NCBI GenBank assembly: GCA_963709555.1
Contig: CAVPWR010000005.1
Span: 186,001 to 250,000 of the forward strand
From: Sulfurisoma sp963709555
GTDB lineage: Bacteria > Pseudomonadota > Gammaproteobacteria > Burkholderiales > Rhodocyclaceae
Direction of reading: 5' to 3'
Length of the DNA stretch: 64,000 bases
Positions 9,947 through 18,434 of the stretch are shown here, one piece after another. Under the pieces are notes generated by a model. It searched no databases, was not told the origin of the DNA, and saw only the letters and a program-made list of their open reading frames with translations. Positions within the stretch are counted from its first letter, which is position 1. Every line of letters begins with the position of its first letter. The position numbers were made by a program, and so were the translations under genes.

Positions 9947-10513
9947 TTACTCTTCTTCCTTCATGCCCTTCGGCTTGGTGTGGGCGATGCCCTTGTGGCA
10001 TTCGATGCAGGTCTGCTTGTCGCGCACGGCCAGTTCATGCTGCTTGCGCGCGCGCTGCTTCTGCACCTCGGCGTTCATGCCCTCGTAGGTGTGGCAGTTG
10101 CGGCATTCGCGCGAGTCGTTGGCCTTCATGCGCGCCCATTCGCGTTCGGCCATCTCCAGGCGATGCGCCTCGAACTTCTCCGGCGTGTCGATGACGCCGG
10201 TGATCTTGCCCCAGACCTCCTTGGACGCCTGCACCTTGCGGATGATCTTGTGCGTCCAGTCCTTCGGCACGTGGCAGTCGGAGCAGACGGCGCGCACGCC
10301 GGTGCGGTTCTGGTAGTGGATGGTCTTCTTGTACTCGACGTAGACGTTGTCGCGCATCTCGTGGCAGCCGATGCAGAACTCCATCGTGTTGGTCGCTTCC
10401 ATCGCGGTGTTGAAGCCGCCCCAGAAGATGATGCCGCCGAAGAAGCCGACGACGAGCAGGCCCAGCAGCGAATATTTCGCGCTCGGCTGTTTGAGTGTGC
10501 TCCAGAGACCCAT
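9947..10513 (-). CDS. napC: NapC/NirT-type tetrahaem cytochrome c
   Basis: A membrane-anchored quinol dehydrogenase that passes electrons to NapB/NapA. One N-terminal transmembrane helix (YSLLGLLVVGFFGGIIFWGG) is followed by four haem sites: CIGCH, CSDCH, CRNCH and CIECH. The partner sequence MEATNTMEFC is typical of NapC. The start at 10513 (MGLWSTLKQP) is preferred over a further upstream ATG at 10549 because GGGGGGAAG precedes it. About 188 residues. It is separated from napB and lies on the opposite strand, so napC is not in the main nap transcript. Confidence 0.92.
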   Translation of the reverse strand: MGLWSTLKQPSAKYSLLGLLVVGFFGGIIFWGGFNTAMEATNTMEFCIGCHEMRDNVYVEYKKTIHYQNRTGVRAVCSDCHVPKDWTHKIIRKVQASKEVWGKITGVIDTPEKFEAHRLEMAEREWARMKANDSRECRNCHTYEGMNAEVQKQRARKQHELAVRDKQTCIECHKGIAHTKPKGMKEEE

Positions 10514-10576
10514 GACTTCCCCCCAAAAATTCCCTTGAATCGCGCGCACCTTACCGCAACGGCGGCAGGGACTGCC

Positions 10577-10590
10577 TTGATCTGGCTTAA
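10577..10590 (-). promoter_or_regulatory. Possible FNR-like box upstream of napC
   Basis: TTGATCTGGCTTAA has a perfect left half and a poor right half of the FNR palindrome (8 of 10 positions). It is about 70 bases upstream of the napC start. A weak candidate. Confidence 0.25.
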
Positions 10591-10603
10591 TTCCTGTTTG
10601 CGG

Positions 10604-11879
10604 TTAGGGGCGAACCTGGTCGACGACCAGGCGGATTCCCGCGGCGCCGACCTTGACCGTCTGTGCCGCCGACAACAGGTCGCCGGGCTGCGGCGTGGCC
10701 ATGCCGCTCTTGGAGATGCGGGCCTCGATGCTGACTTCCTTGTACTTGGAGATCGCCTGGTCTGGGTTCATCGAGAGCGCATCGTCGAGGGTGAATTGCA
10801 GCGGCAGCTCGCTGGCCTTGACGCGCAGCACCGCGACCGGCATGCGTGAGCCGTCGGCGGGGCGGGCGATGACCATCACGGTGTCGGTCGGCGCGGCCTT
10901 GCCCTTGAGCGCGGCGGCCAGTTCGACATTGCCCTTCACCGTGGCGCCACTAGTGCCAGCAGTTGGGGCTGTGGTAGCGCCGACTTTTCTGTCCGCCTCG
11001 GCCTTCGGGGCCGTGGCCGGCTTGTCCTTGGCGGTCGCGGCGGCACCGCTGCTCTTGCCGCCCTTGGCCTTGGCCTCGCCGATGCTGCCCTGAACCGATT
11101 GTGCCTCTTCCGAGTTTGGCGGAAATTGCGCCAGCAGCCGCTCCCAGTCCGACACGGCCTGGTTGAACTGGCCGGACTCGAAGGCCGCCGTCCCCGACAG
11201 CCACAGGGCATGGGCGTGGTCGGGATCAAGCTTCAGCGCCTTCGCGATCAGTTCGCGCGGCTTACCGGCGAAAGTGCCGCTGCCGGCGACCAGGATATCG
11301 GCGTAATCGGCTAGCAGGGCCGGCTCGTTGTCGATGAAACTGCCGGCACGGCCGTAGGCCCTGGCGGCTTCATCGTAGCGCTCGAGCATCTTGTAGGAAC
11401 GCGCCAGCATCACCCAGCCCTGCGGGTTGTCTTCCTTCGCCAGCCTTGCCTCGAGCTTCGCCACCATGTCGTCGATCTCGGCGGCCGAGACCTTGTGCTG
11501 CGGCTTGGGCGGATTGAGCCCTGCCGGGTTGCCGAGCACTGCGTAGAGACCGCCGGCGAGCAGTGGCACCAGCAGGGCGATGGCGACCAGCGTGCCGCGG
11601 CCGCCGGAGATCGGCAGCGGGTTCGACTTCGACGGCGGAACCGTCCTCGAGCAGACGGCGCTGGAGTTCTTCGCGGGCCGTGGCGTAGTCGGCCTCGGCC
11701 AGCACGCCGCCGGAGCGATCGCGCTCGAGTTCGTCGAGCTGGTCGCGGTAGATGGCGATGTTGAGGCGGCGCTGCGAGGCCGCCGCGCCGGCCTTGCGGC
11801 GCAGCAGGTAGGGGCGCAGCAGCAGGGCGAGCGCAAGCAGGGACAGGGCCGCGATCGCGGCGAGGAATGCAGGAGTCAT
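10604..11879 (-). CDS. ccmI: CcmI, cytochrome c maturation factor (frameshift near 11630)
   Basis: CcmI holds apocytochrome c and presents it to the haem ligation complex. ATG 11879 overlaps the ccmH stop as ATGA. It has two N-terminal membrane helices (AFLAAIAALSLLALALLLRP and TLVAIALLVPLLAGGLYAVL). A TPR region follows (WVMLARSYKMLERYDEAARAY, then HALWLSGTAAFESG), then an Ala/Lys linker and a C-terminal periplasmic domain. The frame breaks between the helices; dropping one base gives VEVNPLPISGGRGT. The linker contains a degenerate copy of the interspersed motif. It is the last gene of the ccm operon. Confidence 0.88.
10966..10987 (-). repeat. Degenerate interspersed motif copy in ccmI
   Basis: Read on the minus strand it begins AAAGTCGGCGCT and then diverges (ACCACAGC). 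It lies in the low-complexity linker of CcmI and encodes KVGATT. Confidence 0.45.
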
Positions 11880-12349
11880 TTCTTGTCTTCTTCCGCGAGC
11901 AGCGCCGCGGCGCGCTTCTGTTCTTCGGTGGTCAGGTGCTCGGTGGTGGCTTTGGCCACGGTGCGGCCACGCTGGCGCAGGTACATGATGAGGGCGGCGA
12001 CAGCGACCAGCAGCAACAGGAACGGCCCGCCCCAGAGCAGCCAGGTGGTCGGCTTGACCGGCGGCCGGTAGAGGATGAAATCGCCATAGCGGCTGACCAT
12101 GAACTCCTTCACCTCGGCGTCGGTCTTGCCTTCCGTGATCAGCTTGCGCACTTCGCGCCGCAGGTCCTGCGCGAGGTCGGCGCGCGAGCCCGCCAGCGAT
12201 TCGTTCTGGCAGACCAGGCAGCGCAGTTCCTCGGCGATGATGTTGAGGCGCTGTTCGACGGCCTCGTTCTCGGCCAGCGGTGCGGCGTCCTTGGCCAGGC
12301 ACGAGCCGCCGGCCAGCAGGGCCAGGACGATGAGGAGGGCGCGCATCAT
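11876..12349 (-). CDS. ccmH: CcmH, apocytochrome c thiol reductase
   Basis: A membrane-tethered periplasmic protein that reduces the haem-binding cysteines of apocytochrome c. It has a signal peptide, the hallmark LRCLVCQNESLAGS, then SRYGDFILYRPP and one transmembrane helix (LLWGGPFLLLLVAVAALIMY). About 157 residues. It is the short form lacking the CcmI-like domain, which is encoded separately next. Start and stop each overlap the neighbours by four bases. Confidence 0.93.
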   Translation of the reverse strand: MMRALLIVLALLAGGSCLAKDAAPLAENEAVEQRLNIIAEELRCLVCQNESLAGSRADLAQDLRREVRKLITEGKTDAEVKEFMVSRYGDFILYRPPVKPTTWLLWGGPFLLLLVAVAALIMYLRQRGRTVAKATTEHLTTEEQKRAAALLAEEDKK

Positions 12350-12870
12350 GTGTTGAGTTCCTTTACCAGCGGCAGGATCTTCTGCTCCAGCGCCTCGGGC
12401 GTCACCGGGCCGATCTGCTTGTAGCGGATGACGCCGGCCTTGTCGATGACGTAGGTTTCGGGCACGCCATAGACGCCGTAATCGATGCCGACGCGTCCGT
12501 CGAGGTCGAAGGCCGACAGCACGTAGGGATCGCCGTGCTGCTTCAGCCAGCGCAGGCCATCGGCGCGCTGATCCTTGTAGTTGAGGCCGACGATGGGCAC
12601 GATGCCGGACTTGCCGAGCTCGACCAGCAGCGGGTGTTCCTGGCGGCAGGACACGCACCACGAAGCCCAGACGTTGAGCAGCCAGACCTTGCCCTTCATC
12701 TCGGCGGGGGAGAAGCGCTTGTCGGTGGCGGCGAGCTGCGGCACCTCGAAGGCCGGCGCCGGCTTGCCGACGAGCGGGCTCGGCACCTCGCGCGGGTTGA
12801 GGTGCAGGCCGACGGCGAGGAACACCACCAGCACCAGGAAGGCGGCGAGGGGAAGCAGGAACTTCATCAT
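12346..12870 (-). CDS. ccmG: CcmG/DsbE, thioredoxin-like reductant for cytochrome c maturation
   Basis: An inner-membrane-anchored periplasmic thioredoxin. It has an N-terminal helix (FLLPLAAFLVLVVFLAVGL), a WASWCVSCRQEHP active site and the cis-proline region GVYGVPETYVIDKAG. It supplies electrons to CcmH and apocytochrome c. The start MMKFLL at 12870 overlaps the ccmF stop. 174 residues, complete. Confidence 0.94.
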   Translation of the reverse strand: MMKFLLPLAAFLVLVVFLAVGLHLNPREVPSPLVGKPAPAFEVPQLAATDKRFSPAEMKGKVWLLNVWASWCVSCRQEHPLLVELGKSGIVPIVGLNYKDQRADGLRWLKQHGDPYVLSAFDLDGRVGIDYGVYGVPETYVIDKAGVIRYKQIGPVTPEALEQKILPLVKELNT

Positions 12871-14807
12871 GCGGGGACACTCCCGGCGGCGAGTTGCTCG
12901 GCCTTGGCCTTGAGGCGATAGCGGCGATCCGAGGCGGCGACGAGGCCGCCCAGCGCCATCAGGAGGCAGCCGCCCCAGATCCAGTCGACGAAGGGTTTGA
13001 AATAGACGCGCACCGCCCAGGCCTCGCCTTCGAGCGGTTCGCCCAGGGAGACGTAGACGTCGCGGGTGAAGCCGGTGTCGATCGCGGCCTCGGTCATCGG
13101 CATCTGCGAGGTGAAGTAGTTGCGCTTCTCGGGATGCATCATCTTCTGTACCTTGCCGTCGACGATGAGCTCGACGTCGCCGCGCATGGCGTTGTAGTTC
13201 GGCCCCGGCACCTGCTTCACGCCGAGGAAACGGAAGGTGTAGCGGCCGATGGTCACGGTCTCGCCCGGCTCCATGCGCACGTCCTTCTCGACCTGGTAGC
13301 CGCCGACCATGGTCACGCCGACGACGAACACGGCGATGCCGAGGTGGGCGAGGTGCATACCCCAGTAGGCGCGCGGCGGGGCACCGGTCCTGAGCCGCGC
13401 GCGGATCTGGACGACGGAACTGGCCGCGATCCACAGCGCCAGCATCAAGCCCAGTGCCACCAGTGGCGACCACGGGCCCATGGCGAAGGGCAGGGCGACA
13501 CCGCCGACCGCGGCGATGACGAAGGCGACGGCCAGCTGTTTGGCGATGTCGCGGACTTCGGCATGCTTCCAGCGCGCGATCGGCCCCGCCGCCATCAGGA
13601 ACAGCAGCGGCACCATGATGGGCACGAACACGGCGTTGAAGTAGGGCGGGCCGACGGAGATCTTGCCCATGTTCAGCGCGTCGAGCAGCAGCGGGTAGAG
13701 CGTGCCGAGCAGCACGCTGCCGCAGGCGACCACCAGCAGCACGTTGTTGAGCAGCAGCAGCGTTTCGCGCGAGACCAGCGCGAAGGCGCCGCCGAGGCTG
13801 ACCTTGGGTGCGCGCCAGGCGAACAGGGTCAGCGAGGCGCCGACGACGGTGGCGAGGAAGAAAAGGATGAACACGCCGCGCTTGGGGTCGGTGGCGAAGG
13901 CATGCACCGAGGTCAGCACGCCGGAGCGGACGAGGAAGGTGCCGAGCAAGCTGAGCGAGAAGGCGGCGATGGCCAGCAGCACCGTCCAGTTCTTGAAGCT
14001 GCCGCGCTTTTCGGTGACGGCCAGCGAATGGATCAGGGCGGTGCCGACCAGCCAGGGCATGAAGGAGGCGTTCTCGACCGGGTCCCAGAACCACCAGCCG
14101 CCCCAGCCCAGCTCGTAGTAGGCCCACCAGGAGCCGAGCGCGATGCCCAGCGTCAGGAAGATCCATGCCGCCGTGGTCCACGGCCGCGACCAGCGCGCCC
14201 AGGCGGCGTCGAGCCGGCCCGAGATCAGTGCGGCGATGGCGAAGGCGAAGGCCACCGAGAAGCCGACGTAGCCCATGTAGAGCATCGGCGGGTGGAACAC
14301 GAGGCCCGGGTCCTGCAGCAGCGGGTTGAGGTCCTTGCCATCCTCGGCTCCCGGCAGCAGGCGCTCGAAGGGGTTCGAGGTGAATAGGATGAAGGCGAGG
14401 AAACCGACGGACACCAGGCCGAGCACGGCGAGCACGCGCGCCACCATGGCGTCGGGCAGCGAACGCGAGAGTTGCGCGACGGCGACGGTCCAGCCGACCA
14501 GCATCATCACCCACAGCAGCAGCGAGCCCTCGTGGCCGCCCCAGACGCCGGCGATGCGATACATCGTCGGCAGCAGCGAGTTGGAATGCTGGGCGACATA
14601 GACCACCGAGAAGTCGTTGGCGTAGAAGGCCCAGGTCAGGCAGCCGAAGCTGATGGCGACGAGCAGGAACTGCACCTGCGCCGCGGGGCGTGCCAGCGCC
14701 ACCCAGGCGGCGTTGCCGCGCTGGGCGCCGATGAGGGGAAGCAGGCCGAGGATCAGCGCGACCGGCAGGGCGAGGATGAGGGCGAAGTGGCCGAGTTCGG
14801 GGATCAT
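12867..14807 (-). CDS. ccmF: CcmF, haem lyase
   Basis: A 646-residue polytopic protein that joins haem to apocytochrome c with CcmH and CcmI. The WWD domain is present (GWGGWWFWDPVENASFMPWL), with many transmembrane helices and the conserved HxxH-like region VFHPPMLYMGYVG. The large periplasmic loop (KDVRMEPGETVTIGRYTFRF) is near the C-terminus. It overlaps ccmE and ccmG by four bases each. It looks complete. Confidence 0.95.
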   Translation of the reverse strand: MIPELGHFALILALPVALILGLLPLIGAQRGNAAWVALARPAAQVQFLLVAISFGCLTWAFYANDFSVVYVAQHSNSLLPTMYRIAGVWGGHEGSLLLWVMMLVGWTVAVAQLSRSLPDAMVARVLAVLGLVSVGFLAFILFTSNPFERLLPGAEDGKDLNPLLQDPGLVFHPPMLYMGYVGFSVAFAFAIAALISGRLDAAWARWSRPWTTAAWIFLTLGIALGSWWAYYELGWGGWWFWDPVENASFMPWLVGTALIHSLAVTEKRGSFKNWTVLLAIAAFSLSLLGTFLVRSGVLTSVHAFATDPKRGVFILFFLATVVGASLTLFAWRAPKVSLGGAFALVSRETLLLLNNVLLVVACGSVLLGTLYPLLLDALNMGKISVGPPYFNAVFVPIMVPLLFLMAAGPIARWKHAEVRDIAKQLAVAFVIAAVGGVALPFAMGPWSPLVALGLMLALWIAASSVVQIRARLRTGAPPRAYWGMHLAHLGIAVFVVGVTMVGGYQVEKDVRMEPGETVTIGRYTFRFLGVKQVPGPNYNAMRGDVELIVDGKVQKMMHPEKRNYFTSQMPMTEAAIDTGFTRDVYVSLGEPLEGEAWAVRVYFKPFVDWIWGGCLLMALGGLVAASDRRYRLKAKAEQLAAGSVPA

Positions 14808-15241
14808 TTGAGGGTCTTCTGCGCTTTCTGCGCCTGGTCGACTGCGTCCTGGGCCGCGGGCGGCATGTAGTTCTCGTCATGCTTGGCCAGCACCTCGCTG
14901 GCGATGAACCTGCCGTCGGCGCCGAGCTTGCCCTGCACCACGGCGCCCTTGCCTTCCTTGAAGAGGTCGGGAAGGATGCCGGTGTAGGCCACCGGAATTT
15001 CCTTGGCGGTATCGGTGACGACGAAATTCACCGTGATGTTGTCGCGCTTGATCGATCCTTCCTTGACCATGCCGCCGATGCGGAAGGCCTTGTCCTTCGG
15101 TGCCTTGCCTGCGGCGACTTCGCTCGGCGTGACATAGAGCGCGATGTTGGAGTCGAGGGCGTTGAGCACCAGGGCGGCGGCGATGCCGATGGCGGCGAGG
15201 CCACCGGCGATGATGGCGAAGCGTTTGTGGCGGGGTTTCAT
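14804..15241 (-). CDS. ccmE: CcmE, haem chaperone
   Basis: A membrane-anchored periplasmic protein that binds haem covalently and carries it to CcmF. 145 residues, with an N-terminal membrane anchor (FAIIAGGLAAIGIAAALVL) and an OB-fold core. The haem-binding histidine is in VLAKHDENYMPP near residue 125. The TVNFVVTDTAKEIPVAYTGI and PDLFKEGKGAVVQG motifs are typical. It overlaps both neighbours by four bases. Confidence 0.95.
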   Translation of the reverse strand: MKPRHKRFAIIAGGLAAIGIAAALVLNALDSNIALYVTPSEVAAGKAPKDKAFRIGGMVKEGSIKRDNITVNFVVTDTAKEIPVAYTGILPDLFKEGKGAVVQGKLGADGRFIASEVLAKHDENYMPPAAQDAVDQAQKAQKTLK

Positions 15242-15432
15242 GATGTCTTGTTCAAAGTGTCCAGTTCGTCGGCGAGACGTTCGCGGCGCAGGCTGCGCAG
15301 GATGGCGCTTCGACGGTGGCGCACCAGCAAAGGTTCCGCGATCATCGTAATTAGTGTGACGCCGAAGCTGCCCCAGACGTAGAGTCCGTAACCACCCATG
15401 GCGAAGAATTCGGCGGGGCTGTTCCAGTTCAC
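15238..15432 (-). CDS. ccmD: CcmD, small haem exporter protein
   Basis: A 64-residue single-helix protein that stabilises CcmC-CcmE. The GTG start at 15432 overlaps the ccmC stop as GTGA, matching the operon's pattern. It leads to NSPAEFFAMGGYGLYVWGSF, the typical CcmD beginning. It is followed by a charged cytoplasmic tail (RSLRRERLADELDTL). Confidence 0.88.
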   Translation of the reverse strand: MNWNSPAEFFAMGGYGLYVWGSFGVTLITMIAEPLLVRHRRSAILRSLRRERLADELDTLNKTS

Positions 15433-16178
15433 GATTTCACCTCCGCCAGTTGTTTCACCCATTCCGTGTGCGTCTCGCGCTCGAGGATGATGGCGCGCGC
15501 TCGCATCAGCGCCACGGCGATGGAGTACATCCAGAAGCACAGCGCCATCAGCAGCATGCCCCAGAGCATGGTCTGCGCCATCGACGGCGCCTTGGTCAGG
15601 TTGATGGTCGAGCCCTGGTGCAGCGTGTTCCACCACTTCACCGAGAAGTAGATGATGGGCACGTTCACCACGCCGACCAGCGCCAGGATCGCGCCGGCCT
15701 TGTCGGCGCGGCGCGGGTCGTCGATGGCGGACTGCAGCGCGATGAAGCCGATGTAGAGGAAGAACAGGATCAGTTCCGAGGTCAGGCGTGCGTCCCATAC
15801 CCACCAGGCGCCCCACATCGGCTTGCCCCACAGCGCGCCGGTCCACAGGCTGAGGAAGGCCATCAGCGCGCCGGTCGGCGCCAGGGCCGAGGCCATCATG
15901 CCCGACAGTCGCGTGTTGAATACCAGGCCGAGGCCGGCCCAGCCGGCCATGATGCAGTAGATGAACATCGACATCCACGAGGCCGGCACGTGGATGAAGA
16001 TGATGCGGTAGCCCTCGCCCTGCTGGAAGTCGGTGGGCGCGACGAAGAAGCTGATCCACAGGCCGGCGACGCCGAAGGCGGCGGTGAGCGCCCAGAACCA
16101 GGGGATCATCTTCCCGGCCAGCGGGTAGAAGCTCTGCGGGCTGGCGAACCTGAACCAGTTGATGAACTTGTTATCCAT
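15429..16178 (-). CDS. ccmC: CcmC, haem delivery protein
   Basis: A six-helix inner-membrane protein that loads haem on CcmE. It has the WWD-type motif WGAWWVWDARLTSELILFF and flanking histidines (IFIHVPASWMSMFIY, WWNTLHQGSTI). ATG 16178 overlaps the ccmB stop by one base (TAATG). 249 residues, complete. Confidence 0.95.
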   Translation of the reverse strand: MDNKFINWFRFASPQSFYPLAGKMIPWFWALTAAFGVAGLWISFFVAPTDFQQGEGYRIIFIHVPASWMSMFIYCIMAGWAGLGLVFNTRLSGMMASALAPTGALMAFLSLWTGALWGKPMWGAWWVWDARLTSELILFFLYIGFIALQSAIDDPRRADKAGAILALVGVVNVPIIYFSVKWWNTLHQGSTINLTKAPSMAQTMLWGMLLMALCFWMYSIAVALMRARAIILERETHTEWVKQLAEVKS

Positions 16179-16843
16179 TATTCCAACGCAATCCTCAATG
16201 CCGCCGTGGTTGCCCACGGCGCGAAAAACACGGCCAGCGCCAGGAGCGCCGCCAGCAGCGACAGATGTCCGCCGGCGCCCAGCCCTGAAATATGGGCATC
16301 CACCGCGCCCGCGCCGAAAATCAGCGCCGGCACGTAAAGCGGCAGCACCAGCACACTCAACAGTACGCCGCCGCCGCGCACACCCAGCGTCAGCGCCGCA
16401 CCGATGGCGCCGATCAAACTCAGCAGCGGCGTGCCGATCAAGAGCGCCACCACCAGTATTCCCAGTGCGCCGGCATCGAGGTCGAACTGCAGCCCCAGCA
16501 CCGGCGCCAGCAGCACCAGCGGCAGGCCCGACACCAGCCAGTGCGCCGCGATCTTGCCGCCGACCAGCAATCCCAGCGGCGTCGGCGACAGCGCCATCTG
16601 CTCCAGCGTGCCGTCGGCATGGTCCGGCGCGAACATCCGCTGCAGGCCCAGCATGGTCGCCAGCAGCGCGGCCACCCACAATACCCCCGGCGCGATCTTA
16701 CGCAGCAGCGCCGGTTCCGGCCCGATGCCGAGCGGGAAGAGGCTGACGACGATCATGAAAAAGAACAGCGCCGTCAGCACCTCGCTCTTCCTGCGCATCG
16801 CCAGCAGCAAATCCCGGCGCACGACAGCGAACATCGACTTCAC
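16178..16843 (-). CDS. ccmB: CcmB, haem ABC exporter membrane subunit
   Basis: The permease half of the CcmAB transporter, which releases holo-CcmE. Six hydrophobic segments (FFFMIVVSLFPLGIG, PLYVPALIFGAGAVD and others) and the family motif QRMFAPDHADGTLEQMALSP are present. I choose GTG 16843 because it overlaps the ccmA stop as GTGA like other junctions in this operon. ATG 16834, three codons later, is an alternative. Confidence 0.93.
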   Translation of the reverse strand: MKSMFAVVRRDLLLAMRRKSEVLTALFFFMIVVSLFPLGIGPEPALLRKIAPGVLWVAALLATMLGLQRMFAPDHADGTLEQMALSPTPLGLLVGGKIAAHWLVSGLPLVLLAPVLGLQFDLDAGALGILVVALLIGTPLLSLIGAIGAALTLGVRGGGVLLSVLVLPLYVPALIFGAGAVDAHISGLGAGGHLSLLAALLALAVFFAPWATTAALRIALE

Positions 16844-17445
16844 AGCTTCACCACCTTGCAGCCGGCGATCGGCATCGCCTGGTGGCTGGTCAGCACCGCC
16901 ATGCCGCCGCCGGCCAGATGCTCGCCGATCAGACCCGCCAGCATGTCCACCGCCTTCACGTCCAGCGCGGTGAAGGGTTCGTCCAGCACCCACAACTTCG
17001 CCTTGCGCGTCACCAGCCGGGCCAGCAGCACACGCCGCTTCTGCCCGGCCGAGAGGAAGCGCACCGGCAATTCCTCGCGCCCGCGCAGGCCGAAGCGCCA
17101 CAGCACCGCCAGCGCATCCTTCTCCGCCAGTTCCGCGCCGTCGAGCGCGGCGGCCAGCCCGAGGTTCTCCAGCGGCGTCAGTTCTTCCTTCAGCGCACCG
17201 TGATGGCCGAGAAACAGCATGTCGCGGCGGTAGTCCTCGGCCAATGCCTTGATCGGCTCGCCGTTCCAGCGGATCTCGCCCTCCGCCGCATGCGCCAGCC
17301 CCGTCAGCATGCGCAGCAGGCTGGTCTTGCCGGCGCCGTTCTCGCCTTGCACGTGCAGCCATTCCCCGGGCGCGACCGCAAGATCGAGCCCGGAAAAGAG
17401 GCGGCGTTCGCCGCGCACGCAGGTGAGCCCGGTCGCAGTCAGCAT
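16840..17445 (-). CDS. ccmA: CcmA, haem ABC exporter ATPase
   Basis: A 201-residue ABC ATPase with Walker A GENGAGKTSLL, signature LSAGQKRRVLLARL, Walker B LWVLDEPFTALD and the H-loop LTSHQAM. It drives the CcmABCD complex. First gene of the ccm operon; a good FNR-like box lies 40-54 bases upstream. There is no obvious ribosome site right before ATG 17445. Confidence 0.95.
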   Translation of the reverse strand: MLTATGLTCVRGERRLFSGLDLAVAPGEWLHVQGENGAGKTSLLRMLTGLAHAAEGEIRWNGEPIKALAEDYRRDMLFLGHHGALKEELTPLENLGLAAALDGAELAEKDALAVLWRFGLRGREELPVRFLSAGQKRRVLLARLVTRKAKLWVLDEPFTALDVKAVDMLAGLIGEHLAGGGMAVLTSHQAMPIAGCKVVKL

Positions 17446-17484
17446 TGAAGTGCGGATTTTGCCAGACTTGGGGCCGGCGGCGGC

Positions 17485-17498
17485 TTAATCGGTATCAA
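17485..17498. promoter_or_regulatory. FNR/ANR box between ccmA and the methyltransferase gene
   Basis: TTAATCGGTATCAA matches 9 of 10 FNR positions. On the ccmA side a CAAAAT -10 candidate (17461-17456) places the box centre near -42, the activating position. On the other side TACAAT (17504-17509) could be the methyltransferase -10. Best FNR candidate in the window. Confidence 0.5.
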
Positions 17499-17539
17499 AT
17501 GCCTACAATTCCGTCGGTCGGTTTTTCCGGAGAAACCCC

Positions 17540-18361
17540 ATGCAATCAGCGGTCATTCTGCTCGCCGCCACGCTCGCCCTGCCGGTCTGGGCGCAGGAAA
17601 AGAGCCTCAGTCCCGGCGTCAATCGTGCCTACGAAAGTGCCGACTACGCCCGCTGGCAGGCCATGTTCGAGACCGAAGGGCGCGAGGTCTTCGACAGGCG
17701 GCGCGACATCGTCGCCGCGCTCGACATCCGGCCCGGCATGACCGTGGCCGACGTCGGCGCCGGCACTGGCGCCTTCACCGCGCTGTTCGCGCAAAAAGTC
17801 GGCGACGCCGGAGCGCGGAGCAGGGGCCCCGCATGCGGGGATGCGACCGCGGAGGCGGATGCAGCGACCGCGCCTTCCAAGTCCGGCGTCGCGCATCCCG
17901 CTCGCGAACGTTTCGCCCCTGCTGCGCGGGGCCCCCTCCACTGCGAGCGGTCGCCTGGCGGCACGGTGATCGCCCAGGACATTTCCCCTGACTTCGTTCG
18001 CGGCATCGAAGCCCGCGCCCGCCGCGAGAATCTGGCCAACGTGCGGGTGGTACAGGGCGGCGCGAAGGACGCCCATCTGCCACCGGCCAGCATCGACCTG
18101 GTTTTCGTCTGCGACACCTACCACCACTTCGAATATCCGCAGGCCATGCTGGCCTCGCTCCACGCCGCGCTGAAGCCGGGCGGGCGGCTGGCCGTGATCG
18201 ACTACGAAAAGATTCCCGGCCGCTCCAGCGCCTGGGTCATGGGCCACGTGCGGGCCGGGCGGGAGACGGTGATCGCCGAAATCGAGGCCGCCGGCTTCAA
18301 ACTGATCAGGTCGCACGGGCTGCTGCGCGAGAATTTCTTCGTCGAATTCCAAAAGCCATAA
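17540..18361 (+). CDS. Exported class I SAM-dependent methyltransferase with an in-frame repeat insertion
   Basis: The protein has an apparent signal peptide (MQSAVILLAATLALPVWAQ). It then has a methyltransferase fold with the SAM motif VADVGAGTGAFT near residue 72, IDLVFVCDTYHHFEYP and a typical C-terminal part (LLRENFFVEFQKP). The substrate is unknown; such exported methyltransferases occur in other proteobacteria. Residues about 89-138 (17805-17954) are a low-complexity Ala/Arg/Pro stretch absent from family logic. Removing exactly 150 bases gives FAQKVGAGGTVIAQDIS, a normal continuation of the fold. The gene is divergent from ccmA. Whether the enzyme tolerates the insertion in the loop after the motif I helix is unknown. 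Confidence 0.8.
   Translation: MQSAVILLAATLALPVWAQEKSLSPGVNRAYESADYARWQAMFETEGREVFDRRRDIVAALDIRPGMTVADVGAGTGAFTALFAQKVGDAGARSRGPACGDATAEADAATAPSKSGVAHPARERFAPAARGPLHCERSPGGTVIAQDISPDFVRGIEARARRENLANVRVVQGGAKDAHLPPASIDLVFVCDTYHHFEYPQAMLASLHAALKPGGRLAVIDYEKIPGRSSAWVMGHVRAGRETVIAEIEAAGFKLIRSHGLLRENFFVEFQKP
17805..17954. repeat. 150-base GC-rich element inserted in frame inside the methyltransferase gene
   Basis: The element lies between AAAGTCGGCG (17795-17804) and CTGGCGGCACGG (17955-17966). Joined, these make a perfect copy of the interspersed motif. It is stop-free in the gene's frame. Its ends are imperfect inverted repeats around GGGGCCCCGC (left) and GCGGGGCCCC (right), and it has internal repeats such as GCGACCGCG. 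It contains no gene of its own. No target duplication is visible. Confidence 0.7.
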
Positions 18362-18434
18362 AGGCAACATGGGTTCCCATAAAAAACTCGATTTGTGCGT
18401 TGCGACAAGTGTCTTATAGTGGACTTGTCACAAA

